Of a stretch of DNA of 64,000 nt, positions 24,727-37,500 are shown piece by piece. The stretch's first letter is position 1. The number at the start of each line of letters is the position of its first letter. The DNA is from Brugia malayi (taxonomy: Eukaryota; Nematoda; Chromadorea; Rhabditida; Onchocercidae): contig NW_025062479.1 in assembly GCF_000002995.4 (NCBI RefSeq), positions 274,501 to 338,500 of the forward strand. Reading direction: 5' to 3'. The translations under genes and the position numbers were made by a program. The notes beneath the pieces are model-generated. The model searched no databases. It was not told the DNA's origin and was given only the letters and a program-made list of their open reading frames with translations.

Positions 24727-25529
24727 GCTAATAGAATTTTAAGTATAATTTTTGTATAACTAACTGTTGATTAGTAGGTTGAAAATTCTTTAATATGGTA
24801 GGATAATTTTAAGTCTGTGAGATTCATATTTTCGAGGTTTACCGTATTTAAAGGATTATTTTAAATTTAGAATTTTTGACTCTTAATCAAAAGGTTTATT
24901 CTTTAGGTATTTTTATTTTTTTTTTTTTTTTTATTTTGTTTTTTATATTTTGTTTTTAAATATAATTGGCACTGGATTGCATGGAAGTCATGTATAACTT
25001 CTTAACATAATAATAACCATTGTTTGATTTCATAGTTCATCAAAAAATTAAAGTGAAACTTTTGCATCATATTGCTGAATAGCTAGAAGTGTGAACCGAC
25101 TGTTTCTATTCCAGTCATTAAATACACATTTTGCATCTCTTCATAGACAGAAGTTTCAGAAAATAATATTACGTATTGTTTATTTTATATTAACTGTAGT
25201 CAAAAATGTTCAATCATAACGGGAGGAAAATTGAGATGGTTGACAAATAACTGTAAAAACAGGTCAACATGTTACTGATTATTTTATTACCCTCTAATGC
25301 CGTTATCTTTCATGAAATCTCAGCCTTACAAAAAGAAAAAAAAAAAAAGGACTTCGACCGATAATGCAATGCTTATCATGTGCTATAACAAAAGAGAGTA
25401 ACAGGAGTTGGATTTTAGTTGTGGAAAGTTTCGATAGCAAAAGTGTCAGCAGTGGTAGTAACAAGCAGCAGATGTGATCGGCACTGTCAACGAAACGGTG
25501 GACACTTCAAATCATCTTGCCGCTTGTTA

Positions 25530-25900
25530 ATGTACCTCAGATCTCTTAAATCTAGATCTCGATTGAAGATCACATTATTTGTATCAATTCTTTGTGTTGC
25601 ACTAATTCTCTTCTTGGGCTTTGAACAATTTATTCATTCAAATTGTTACTCATTCTCTCTTCTTTAACATTTTTGAGAAGAAATAGCGGAAAATTGAACA
25701 TTTTAGCAACTTCACAGAAATATATGGAGAACTTTTAAAATATTGCCGAAGCATGAATATTTAGTAGATACAACAAGAATTTCCAAGTGGATTTGCAAAC
25801 TATGTAATGACGGAATTGGAAATCATTAATGTTGTAAAATATTTTCGGGCATTGTCTCTGATTCCGTATGATAAAATTCAAGATGACCGGTGAATAAGGA
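25530..25900 (+). CDS. Possible type II membrane protein or glycosyltransferase remnant
   Basis: An ATG at 25530 opens 45 codons with a short basic head (RSLKSRSRLK) and a single hydrophobic anchor (ITLFVSILCVALILFLGF), the topology of Golgi glycosyltransferases. About 130 bp downstream, after a TAGTAG acceptor near 25773, an open stretch reads FPSGFANYVMTELEIINVV, faintly like the G-AYVMS strand of beta-1,3-galactosyltransferases. The DxD core that should lie between is missing. This may be a degraded gene or coincidence. Confidence 0.18.
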
Positions 25901-26305
25901 AGCAAAAGGGTGATATTCGACACTCGGGGTCTTAATACTGCATGTGTTTTAACAGTCCGGATCATGTACATCCGAAAAGTGGAATGCAGAAGGATACAGA
26001 AAGACGGCCAGATAGCGACCGTTGCTGTTATTTCAATTCATTTCAAAATCAGTTCGATTCAAAATTCTATCGCAGAAATTTAGGTGATGACCCAAAACAT
26101 TATATGTTGTAGGAGTGGAACATACATCCCACGATCTCTGTTTAAGGCTTTGCTCATTATCATTCGATCCCTTCTCCACGATCTCTTGTCACTTGCTCTG
26201 TTTTCACCTGTGTTTGGGTGAATACTCAATAGCCTAATCTTCCAGGCCTTTTATTCGTCTTTTGGATTTAAGTTTGTTAAATTACCTGTCGATAGCATTT
26301 CTTCA

Positions 26306-29300
26306 ATGCTGCGTTTGCACCTGTTAGGTTCCATTTCGTTTACGCTTTTCTTCTCATTCAATTCAATTAATGCCGAGAAAACTAGAAATTCAGGAAACGT
26401 GCAACAAGAAGTCTCTTCCTTTCCTAATGCAAGTGAGATTATGCAGATTTTTAAATTTATATCTACAAATGTATTGCATATTTCAGTTCATTTTGTGGAA
26501 TTAGCCATCAACGACCCATCTTGTTCTTTTTTCCTCTCACTAGAAGTACTATTTGTCAAATAAATTTCAGTTTTCGCATATCAGTTGTTGATCAGACAAA
26601 TAAAATCATGATACGTAGGAGCAGTTAGCTTAACCTTCTCAAACGATTTCCTTCATATTGGAATCTGCTAGAAACTGGTTTGAAAGAATTTTGAGCTATA
26701 TAAAGAAATAGCGAACATCGATGAAATTAACTGACCTCATATTTAGTGTTTTGCGAAAATCGTTTGACTGCCTTCACTGTATCCGACAACAAACGCCTTG
26801 TATCGAGCAGTTCTTTAGTATACGAAGATGTTTCCGAAGAAGTTTGTCTAAAGATGTGCAGTAATAATAGAGTAAGCCTTTCAAAATTATCACATTGTAA
26901 GGAATTCAGAATTTTCTTCTACTAAACATTCATCAGATTTTTTTCCTCATTGTTGTAAATTCATAACATCCGATCCAATATTTCGCTTTTTTATTCAAAA
27001 ACATTTATAATAAAATATTTTCTAAAAATCAAACTCTTTCCTCAATATTATGAACAACAAATTATTTACAGTATTCATAAGTGGTCATTTCAGGATAGTG
27101 ATGGCCGAACAATATTTTGTGCATCGGTAGTTTATGACCAGACAACCTTTGCATGCACTATTTTTCGATCCAAAAGTTATCCGGAAGGTGACTTAAAAAT
27201 TGAAACTGTTCCAGGACAACGACTCTTCGAGAAATTTTGCCTAAGTAACCAATTAATTCAATTTCCTGAACATCATTTGTTTAACAAAAATCAATTTCTC
27301 TTCATCCGGAAAAGCTATTTACGTTAATGAAATTTCCCAAAATTTTGTTCAGCTAAATTTTACCGTCCATTGGAAGAAGTTAAAATATGAGCGACTAGTG
27401 TGTAATGAGTGTTGGCCGTAATATGAGACAATTATTGTAACCGATTTCAAAATTCAAATAAGTTCAAATTTTTGAATATGTGCTCAAAAATTACTTTCAG
27501 TTTCCTTGGATGGCAGTGAAATTTAGGCTATAACTATCTATAAAGAATATCATCAAATTTAATAATTAATAGAAATATCTGAGTCATTTGAAAATAAAAC
27601 TGTTAGAAAATTTAGAAAAATGAACTGATTCAGTAAACTTGTCCCTTTTTCATTTATTATAAACAGCTCTTTCTGTACTGAAAGGCATCTGCCGCAATAC
27701 TTCAACAAAAATGAAAGCGATCTTATATTAGTGAAATGGAAATAAGCAAAAAAAAAAAAAGGAATAAAATTTAAGATGATAAGAAAAGATTACAGAAGAT
27801 GCACCGATCGAGTGTGCAGACAGTCGGTTCCTGAAGATTGATCAGTCGGTCATCATTGGATATGCAAGAAATGTTTCACTCGCAAGATCCGTTCAAGAAT
27901 GTATTCAACAGTGCCTCACCGAACATTTCCAGTGCAGAGTATGTTGTCGTTCACACATTGCATATCCTCAAAAAATACCGAAAATCTGAGTGCATTTCCC
28001 TCGCACTGAGAAGAAATCTTTTTTTGTCTGTGTCAATCGATGGTAGAACAACACTTCAGCTGAATGAAGTGACCCAATGAATGCATAGGTGAGATGACGA
28101 CGTTTCTAAAATGATACTGGGTATATCTCTCATAATTTCATGTGCCTGCTGCTAATGTTTCAGTCGGCAATGTACTTCTACGCGGAAGGTGAATGCATAA
28201 CGAACACCGAATCAGCCATGACTCAACCAGCATCATTTGCCCGAGAAGAAAATGATAAGGTTATTTACATACAGAATGGCTGTCCAGCAATATTAGCACG
28301 ACAAAAACAATTGGAAAACTCAGCAATAGCAGGTTATGGGCATTCTGAACATTCTCATATACCTTTTCGGATTACATAAATGCAGTCTGGTTCTAAGCAA
28401 TCATTTTAATTTGAACACTGTGATACTCTCCCGACATGGAAGTATTTTGTGTTGTTTGCGAGGGATGAATTATTGTTCGGTTAAAGGTTTTATTGAGTGA
28501 TGTCATAACACAATTATCGGGGGACATTTAGAATAGATCTACAGAATGCACTTTTTTTGAGATGAAGTTAATTCAGATTGTAGTTTGACAAACGTTTTTT
28601 TTTTTTTTTTTTCTTTGGGGAGGGGAAGGGGGGATTGAGATTGCAGCAATGGGTAGGATGAATCCAAACGATTGTTAGTAGGACGTGATCAAGTAAATAA
28701 GCCTAGGAAGTGACTTGTGGATGGTTCTAATTCCTTATATTTATATTTACATCATGCTGTTATAATCTTGTCGGAAATGAGAAATTTGTGTCAAAAAAAA
28801 GGGCTATGTAAGTTATCAAGCCGGAATTGATTTCAATGAACATAAGCTTGAAACAAAGATGAGAATTAAATTAATGATTCAAATACATTAAAACATCAAA
28901 ATATTCATTTACATTTAAATGATGAATCACTTGGCTAAGAAATATTCGAAATGCTACAATTTTTATGGTACAAATTTGCATGTTATGAATTGATTTAAAT
29001 TATTACAAGATATTCCTACAATATGAAATACTTTCATTATTTAGACATATTTACATTATAAAATTTATTCGGTTAACATATTTTTAAAACATTATCATCA
29101 CATAAGCCTTCATCTCATCTTCCTTTTTAGCTGCAAAATTATCGCCTATCGCAGTAGACGACCATATCGAAGACGTTAAGGAAGAAAATCCGTTGAAGGA
29201 ACGAAAGGACTTGAATAATGACGTTTATAGTGAGAGTAACGAAGAGCAAAGTGACGACGCAATCAGGACAAATTTCGGAAATGTTTCCGCAGTCGAAGAG

Positions 29301-31907
29301 GCAACAACAGCAAGTACCATCAAAGGAATGTCGAAAATACTGGCGCGTAATTTGAAAAAACTGAGAACTGATAGCGGTACCGTCAGCTTCAGTAAACGTC
29401 CCAAATCACTGAGACAAACAAAGTTACAGGTCAATTCACAAAAATCACCGGTGACCTTTCGAAAAACTATTACTACTACCGTGGTTGTATAACCGAATGC
29501 TTGATATCACATATAACTATATCAATTTAACGCAGTACACAGGGAAACCTATCATAAGTTCTAATGCTTTCAGTAACTTTCATAAAGTATGGAAGGCTTG
29601 AAAATGGATCCGTGGTTACTGTCTAAATTTTTCGCTGGAATGGCATTATCCACTAAGACAGCAGTCTAGACAATCACAATTTTAATAATACTGAATTTTA
29701 TAAATTTATTTCCATTTAAAAATTATCTCAAAATTTTAAACAATTATATTTCAGCAAATAAAAAAAGAATTCACATCGGAAGAAAATGAAGAAAAACACT
29801 TGGAAAAAAATTTACCCTTAGAGGTTCTTTTAGCCACTTTTCAATTTTATGTCTTTCAAGTGAAATTTTTCAGCTTAATTACTCATCCAATATTTTCACG
29901 AGTCAGAGTAACAATTAGAGGTCATAATTTTATTTCATTACAACCATTTGACACATTTTATAATGTTTTAGAAAATGAGCTGCCTGTTCGCACATAGATT
30001 CTAATCAAACTGCACAACTTTTAGGTTAGGCCACCACCATTTTAGGTTGAAAAGCAGCATACAGAGAGGACTAATTCAGTGGTAGTGGTATTTCATGAAA
30101 AAGCTAAAATGCAAAAACCAATGAACCGATTGAAAATTATAACATTGAGCGGATTCGAAGATGTGCGTACGCTTATTGATTGAGCGTATTTTGCTTTGAA
30201 CATTTTTCTCAGATAGTCTGAACAAGAGAATTCGTTTTGAAATGTCTCTGAACAATTCTCGGACTGAATGCTCCTTCTTTTGCAGTATAAGTGCAGGCTA
30301 TTTCTTTCAGTTGCGACATACCTGAGCCACGAAGGATTTTATTGGAAGCTTGTACAAATGAGAAAGTTCACATTCTCCAGAAGCACATTTCCCCTTTTGG
30401 TACAAGAAAACTCCGAAAAAATTTCTGTACTGATTTACTTGCAGGAGGATCACTTCTCTCAGTGGAACAACTGGTCACCATGTAGAAGACCTGGTGAAAG
30501 AAGCATAAGACGAAGGAAATGTTACAATTTACAAAAATGTGTTGGAGCATTAATGGAAGTCAAGAAATGTCCTATAATAATAAAAGAAGAGGTTAAATTG
30601 AAAGGTATTATATGTCTTTGCAGTGTTTTGCAGATATGTAACTGAAATTAAGTTTTTTTATCTCATATAAGATGTAACAGTTGTAGAGTAAATGAATAAA
30701 TGAACAAATAATCAATTTTTGTTCAATGAAATCAAAAAATAAATCAATCAAGTTAATCAATTTAATTGAAACATGTACATAGAAGCAGTTCCGGACGACC
30801 ATGGACTGCAAACAACAATCAACAGGGAAGGATTACTGACGTCAGTACTACCTGAAAGGCTAAATATAGCAAATAAAACCGATCTTAGAACTGCTATACT
30901 ACATGGCATTTCTTCACAGTTACAGCAGCAGTCACATTCTGAGAAAGAATTCAAGGAAAAAACGGACGAAAAAGTTTGGTCACCTTGGCGAGGCGTTTGC
31001 CAGGTAAATCACTTTTGTGATTTTAAATAACATCCTCTTATTTAAGCATTAACCAGAACTCTTAACATATACCTTTAACACACAATATCATTAAAAAGAA
31101 TTATTAATTGAAAGGAATAGACTATTTTAGTTCATTTCAACTTCTGAAATCCTTTACATTCCTTATCTCGAAGTGCGTCGCACTTGTTTCTAAGAAATGA
31201 TTTCTTTTTGGAGACTTAAAAGGCAAGTTATAAGAAAATTGACTTCAGTTTTGAAGATAGTCTATTAAACTCGCTCTTAGGTTAAGTTTCCATTCGTAAT
31301 CAGCAACATTTCGAACAAACATAATTAATAATTATCCAAAAGTTTTGCAATTAGCTTTTATAATATTTGTTAACTGATTTTTCTTTTTTTTTTTTGTCCG
31401 AAATTTAAAATTGCTGAAGATCGCTTCCACATATACAACTAATACTTTACAAACTTAAAATCCGATCTTTGTTAGGTACGAAAATTTGTTAGATTAGACC
31501 ATCACATCCACCTTGAATGGATCGTTAAAAATATCATCCTTTCTTCTTCATCGATAAAATAAAAAAGCAAGCCTCACACTATATTTTACACAAAAGAGAG
31601 TCATGAAAAAGATGCTATTTGTCTATATAATATTGCATGTATATATTATACAATATATTAGTATTACTTGATTATTATCATTATTACTGTTATTATTTGG
31701 AAACATTGCAATTATTTTATTATTGCTATTACTGTTATTATTATTATTTAATTATTAATTATTGCAATGTACTGATTTCAGCAGTTTGCCGGTGGTCATC
31801 CATGTAAAAACCATGAAATTATTGGTTTTGAGTCCCGCGATTGTTTGGCAACCGACAACGCTAAATGCAAAGGACCTTTCTTTCGGTATTGTACGATATC
31901 CTGCTGA
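26306..31907 (+). CDS. Secreted protein with two PAN/apple domains and two thrombospondin type-1 repeats (complete copy)
   Basis: Eleven exons with agreeing phases: 26306-26432, 26747-26871, 27094-27244, 27796-27938, 28164-28332, 29131-29429, 29755-29823, 30286-30399, 30445-30604, 30783-31003, 31782-31907; 567 residues. Residues 1-23 are a signal peptide ending SINA. PAN1 spans about 45-133 (first Cys of CENRLTAF to KFCL). PAN2 spans about 141-222 (ECADSRFLKID, ECIQQCL, FQCRSAMYFYAEGEC, NGC). A charged low-complexity linker fills about 239-361. TSP1-1 is at about 405-441 (WNNWSPC, RSIRRRKC), and TSP1-2 at about 518-567 (VWSPWRGVC, GGHPC, ESRDC), ending two bases into the stop after a final Cys. 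Such proteins act in cuticle or extracellular matrix. Exon 8 (30286-30399) is uncertain: a second frame there is also open. The 45-nt intron before exon 9 is open in phase and could be retained. The first two exons lie outside the duplicated segment. Confidence 0.8.
31621..31765. repeat. TTA/ATT microsatellite within PAN/TSP1 intron 10
   Basis: An interrupted TTA/ATT array just before the last exon. In the second copy (54,971-55,115) the array has a slightly different triplet count, marking it as a polymorphic site. Confidence 0.7.
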
Positions 31908-33078
31908 CTGTAGCGGGTGCTGAGATTTCCTTGAGAATGTGAATGCCCGTAATAAATGTTTACAATTTGCAACTGGTCCGTATTTTTAATGATTGTAAAA
32001 CTTTCAACTTTCAACGAATTTATTTCTCCCATTACTCACTATTAACAAAAATATTAAACAGCAGAAGCGGGCAATAAACATTTATTGGAATAAAGGTGTA
32101 AATATATTAAGAATGGCTGATTTAATTTTACTGATTGCTGAGATACAATGTGAGAAATTACGATTTCCAAAAACATTTGCAATTTTACGAAACACTGCAA
32201 AAGGTCTTATCTGGCATGGACCAAATTTGGCACTGACGAAATGAATAAATGTGGTTTGCACAGAAATTTTTCATGAAAATTGATCCAGTAAAGATCTTTT
32301 TCACTAAGTGATTGATATCGCTTGTTTTTGTGAAATTTTTACATTTATCAGGTAGTTGGTTTTCAAAATGGTTTAAAAAATATTTAAAAACCTCGTTAAG
32401 AGGCCACGGTGTAGAAGTTTCATATCCTATCTAAATTAATTGTCATTCATGAAATTAATCCCCAAATGCAGTAGTTGCACTTCTATTTCTCGAGGAGGTC
32501 TGTTACCTTTTTTCATTATCAAAATACAACATTTGTAGATTTCGGAGTGACCAATAGATAGCTTTGCATTTAATTAAAGAATAACTGAAGGGATTGAGAA
32601 CTCTCAAAATATAATCCCTTCATGTCCACTATCTTATGCCATGCTAATGTATCAAAGTGAAAGAAGTACTATGTTTAGATGGAAAGTGCAAGCAGCCAAG
32701 TCTTATCGACACTTGCACATATGACTGACTACCTCAGACTTCTGTCACGAGAACTATCTACTTCATTATATGAATGATGGAATGCAATCAACTTTTAAAT
32801 GAATATTACATGTTACAGCATCGCCTATGTACATAAGGTATATGAATTGAAAGGTCAGATTTGTGTTTGTTTTTTCTGTGCAGAGGTCATCCAGCTTCGC
32901 GAGGTGGTCACATCCTTAACAGTGAATGCTTTCCTAATGGCCATCATTTCATCCCCAAAGACTGCTAATGACTGACCCATTTCCATTTGCAATCATTTTT
33001 ACTCTCATTCCTTCTCTATTTTTATGCTTTTTTCTTTCCAACATTTGCTTCCCAGAAGGAAACAATTTGAATTACATT

Positions 33079-33324
33079 TTAGCAAACTTTTTGTATGACA
33101 AACTCATCTGTTAAGATGATATGATAACTCTCAAAATCTAATAGGGAATGAAACAATTTCTCTTCAAAGCATTTATTTATGACTTGCAGTTGTACCAAAG
33201 ATTGAATAACAGTCAAAGTAAGAATAGGATATAGTTTACAAATTTGCTTCAAGCAGATTAACCTTTGTGCCACGTCGGTTGATTGAGACGGGGCATCAAT
33301 ACGATGCAATGGGAATTTCCGAGA
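33079..33324 (-). CDS. Candidate terminal exon of an unidentified minus-strand gene (copy 1)
   Basis: From a CCCAG acceptor at 33325-33327 the minus strand is open for 81 codons to a TAA at 33079-33081. It reads as a Leu-rich helical sequence (DVAQRLICLKQICKLYPIL, LTVIQSLVQLQVINKCF). No upstream exon was found. The equivalent in copy 2 (56429-56671) differs by an in-frame 3-bp change (DFESYH versus DATYH), which keeps the frame open. It could be real or chance. Confidence 0.25.
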   Translation of the reverse strand, partial: SRKFPLHRIDAPSQSTDVAQRLICLKQICKLYPILTLTVIQSLVQLQVINKCFEEKLFHSLLDFESYHIILTDEFVIQKVC

Positions 33325-33433
33325 CTGGGTGTGGTTTATAGATTATTGAAGTGGCATTTCGTGTATACTCTCGCAAATGGCTAACCAGGGCAGATAGCCT
33401 TACGCTAGTTTATCCAACTCCCACTAACAAAAA

Positions 33434-33451
33434 GGGGGGGGGGGGGGGGGG
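33434..33451 (+). repeat. Poly-G tract (18 G), copy 1
   Basis: An uninterrupted run of 18 G in otherwise AT-rich DNA. The matching tract in copy 2 has 19 G (56781-56799). Such runs can form G-quadruplexes and are prone to length error in sequencing. Confidence 0.9.
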
Positions 33452-34532
33452 CAGTACAGGTCTTGCCCTGCTCTCACTACCTTTCCTAGCAAACCCTACG
33501 TGGGTAAGCTTCATCATTCGCAGATGATTGATGGTTATGTGTAAGGAAATGAAGGATTGGAAGATTAGGGGTAGTCAAGAGTATTTATACCTTTTTAATT
33601 CATAATGATAATAGAAATCGGAAGCGTGGACAGACAGATCAAAATGTTGTAGAAGATGAGTGCAGAAAAAGTTGACAGTCACTTTAGAACTTAAACTGAT
33701 AGTATTAAAAGTTGCAGCACCGAATGAGCCGAGATTTTTGCGGTCTTTTGCTGTTTTTGTGATGATAGCTAAGAAGAAAAGAAAAGAGGGAAAAATTCAG
33801 CACAACTGTCATAAACTCATAAATTGTGCTGTGCTGCCATTTTAGTGTCGTTTGGTAATGTAATTGTGTACTCTAAACATTCATCTCTTTCCTCCTCCTC
33901 CTTGTAGACTGAATATTTGTAATCAGTTTCCATTCAGATAGTAAGAAAAGGAAATGGTTAGTTTGATGTACCACATACTACTGCTAAAAGTGAAAGGAAG
34001 AAAGGCATTGAAGTTAGTTTCCGATAAAAATAAATCGTTAGGTTGTCGGTACATTTGGCACAACGCTCTACTCTGCTTTTGCTTTTGCTTCCCTTTTATA
34101 CAGAAATTGTTTCTAGTTCACTGTAAAGTGGGGTGACATTCACTGGAAGGTGACACATAACGGGTACCACTGCTGCATGGTAATTACAGTACGTGTAATA
34201 ACTGCTTAACAAAGCGTTACGCAAATCCAGTAGCAATTCAGGGAATACTATATTCAAGTATGTTATTCTCCAGCGTTGTTAATTTAAAGCCTATGTTTGA
34301 GTTATTCTACGTAATGTGCAAAGTGTTGCTTTACAATTCTCACATCGTTTGTTCTTCGTTCTTCTGTACTTTTCAATGAGGTATTATATCTAATCAAGAG
34401 ATGAGCTATTTGATATCGTGATGATTTATAGTACGAGGAAAAAAAAAAAAAAAAAAAGAAAAGAATTTTGATATTTGTTGATACAAGTGATTGATTCTAG
34501 GGCGAACCGGGCGAAAGGATACATTCAATAGA

Positions 34533-37500
34533 ATGTCCACGCAAGCAACTCACAGTGCTCATATCACCGTTGATGATGAAAATTTGTATTTGTGGGGATA
34601 TAAAACAAATAGGATAAAAATGGTACGTTAGCCACGTCAGTTTGTGTTTAATGATCAAAGTTTAAGGGAGATAAATGCACTGAATTAGCCTACGAGGGCA
34701 TATGCAAAGGTCAAGCGGTTATTTTATGCGAAATGTTTTTCTTCCTAATGTAATATTTATAGGTATTAACATGGATAGTCACGGTGCTTACTTTGGGCAC
34801 ATTTCGTTTATTATTGTATTGGTACCCAAAATGGTGGGTGAAATGTACCGCTTCAGAATGTTCTCTTAGTACAGCAGACTGCCTTTTAATTCGGTCAGTT
34901 ATTTGATCATCATTTCTACCAAAATTTTAATGAATGTATTGTTATGCTACATATAATCAGAAGGAAGTATATAATGGAAGAAGTTTGCTCTGCTTATTTT
35001 TTAAATGCGTATGATAGAAGGTAATAGTTGGAGTGTTTAGTTTGGTAGTTAGTTATTTACACAGAGCAAAGTGCTAATGAATTTACTTTAATAGTAATTT
35101 AAGGGATGCACATATGGATGTTGCCTTTCGCCCGGTACTTTGTATGATAAGTGATAGTGTTATGCAAATGGGTTTTCCTATAACTGGTTTTCAAATGACT
35201 GATGTAAGCACGTTGAGATATTTCACTTTTAAAAAACTTACCCATCTTTGGTATGCTGATGAAGATCGATTTATTTCAATTGATTCACTAGATGTTGATG
35301 TAAGTTTATTTTATTCAGTTATATTATGTAGGATTCAGTTATTTTATTCAATTTGTAAGTCATCCCATTTTAACCTGTTTTCTCTTTATTCGCTTCATGT
35401 ATTTGCTTTTTTTTTTTTCAAAACTTTCTCTACCTCTTCTCTGAGATCTTGGGAGTTGTCCAATTTTTTTGGTGCCTAACACGAAACCGAGCTGATTTAG
35501 AAATTCCCTTAAATTTTGCTTCAATGTCGTAAATGTATCTTTTACCTCACTGGGGTTTTAGATTGATTTTCACCATTTCCATATTATGGGAGAAAAAGGC
35601 CTAAGTAGCGTTGATGTTGCTAAACGTTTGGCAGTTTATGGAAAAAATTTAATTGATATAAACCTCAAACCATTGCATGTCCTTCTATTCCGTGAAGTTG
35701 TATCTCCATTCTACATATTCCAGTTGTTCAGGTGCACATTTTATTTGAATTATCGCTTAAAATTTATTTAAACATGAATTTACTTAAAAATTTCCAGTGA
35801 TATTTGATATTGAAATTTCTGTTATGCTAATACTAAAAAGAATTTTTATAGCGTTGCGATTTGGTTTTCGGATCATTATGAAATATATGCTAGCGTTATT
35901 GTTGCCATGTCTTTGTTTTCTATAGCGATGGATTTGTATCAGACGAGAAAACAAGAAAGGAAGTTACGAAGTATGGTTCATTCTTCGGCATTCGTGCAGG
36001 TGCTTAGAAATGGTGAAAATCCAATAAAAATAAGTAGCGAGGAAGTAAGTTGTGGTTTTTGATTTTACTTGTTAGTTTTCACAACAATACATTGTATACA
36101 TTTTAACAGTTTATTAACTTTGTATGTACTTACTATATCCCTATTCAATGACGTGATTGCAGTTAGTACCTGGGGACGTTATTCTAATTCCTCCTAACGG
36201 ATGTAATATGCAGTGTGATGCCGTACTAATTAATGGTACGGTAATCGTAAATGAATCAATGTTGACGGGTGAATCAGTTCCTGTAACTAAGGTGATTATC
36301 TTCTATGTTCGTTTATGGTCATTCTTTTAACCTAACTATATATTTAAATCTTTTTTTTTTTTTTTTTAGGCTGCTTTACCTGATACTGATGATGAATCGT
36401 CAATTTTCTCGTTGGACAAACATTCCAGACATACATTATTTTGTGGTACACAAGTACTTCAGACACGTTACTATGCGGGGAAAAGTGTAAAGGTATTCAG
36501 AAGTGGATGGAACTGCTTACTACTAATGAAAATGCGATTACGAAAGTTATACCTTTATATATCAAGCTGTACATAATGTATTTCTTTTACAATCATATTA
36601 TTTATTGCAGGCAGTTGTTCTTCGAACTGCTTATACAACGCTGAAAGGTCAACTGGTACGTTCAATAATGTATCCAAAGCCTGTAGACTTGCGTTTTACA
36701 AGGGATCTTTTTAAATTTATTGGTTTTCTTGGATGTATTGCCTTTTGTGGTTTCTCATATACTATTATAACTATGATCTTTCGTGGTGCAAGTGTGAGAG
36801 AAGTTATCGTACGTGCACTGGATATTATCACTGTAGTTGTACCTCCTGCTTTACCTGGTTAGCGCTACTGTTTAACGTTATTCATATGAAGAAGGTATTG
36901 GAAATTATTTGTAACTTCACTAAATAACTATTATTGCTATCAGTGGTAGTAATTCTTTACTTGAAGAATCAAAAGTGGTGATATTTAAAAATAATATTTG
37001 AAGAGCGTAATTACACTGGTACATTTGAATTTTAGCTGCGATGAGTGTTGGAATATTGGCATCACATATGCGTCTGATTCGAAAAGATATTTATTGTATT
37101 TCTCCTTCAACTATTAATACTTGTGGCGCGATCAATGTCGTAAGTTCCGGGTTTAATTATGTTTTCATCGTAGTAGGTAGGTAATAAGTATGAAATGTTT
37201 GTTTACATTTCACTTTCAAAACATAGGTTTGTTTCGACAAAACGGGAACTTTAACTGAGGATGGTTTGGATTTTCATTCTGTTTGTCCCGTTATTCACAG
37301 TAACGATAAGGAGCCAATATTTCGACATGAGTTTCCGTCATTGAATGTCAAAGAGATGTGGAATTACCGCAAACTTGTCGAAGCAGTATCTACGTGCCAC
37401 AGTGTGACGTGGTTAGTTCTGTGTTTTTTCTTCGAAAAGTAATAGTAGGAAATACAAAAATTTATTTGATATTTTATATCCAATACTTACAGTGATTCGA

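Larger units (their letters stand above)
31908..34532. other. Intergenic region between PAN/TSP1 gene and P5B ATPase
   Basis: About 2.6 kb. It contains the candidate minus-strand exon at 33079-33324 and an 18-G tract at 33434-33451. A Cys-containing open stretch after a CAG at 32882 was considered as an alternative last exon for the PAN/TSP1 gene, but its phase does not fit exon 10. The region presumably holds the ATPase promoter, since it is wholly included in the duplication. Confidence 0.5.

Noticed and set aside
27666..27732. Extra exon between PAN1 and PAN2
   Set aside because: A CAG acceptor and short open frames exist, but in-phase reading hits a stop, while direct joining of 27244 to 27796 gives a clean PAN1-PAN2 sequence.
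30291..30485. Second open frame over PAN/TSP1 exon 8 with two Cys
   Set aside because: No donor joins it in phase to the TSP1-1 exon at 30445; the overlapping frame does. Left as an ambiguity rather than a separate gene.
32882..32968. Alternative last exon for the PAN/TSP1 gene (Cys-containing stretch after a CAG)
   Set aside because: The Cys-bearing frame needs a phase-2 or phase-1 donor, whereas exon 10 ends in phase 0; the phase-0 reading stops after 11 codons.
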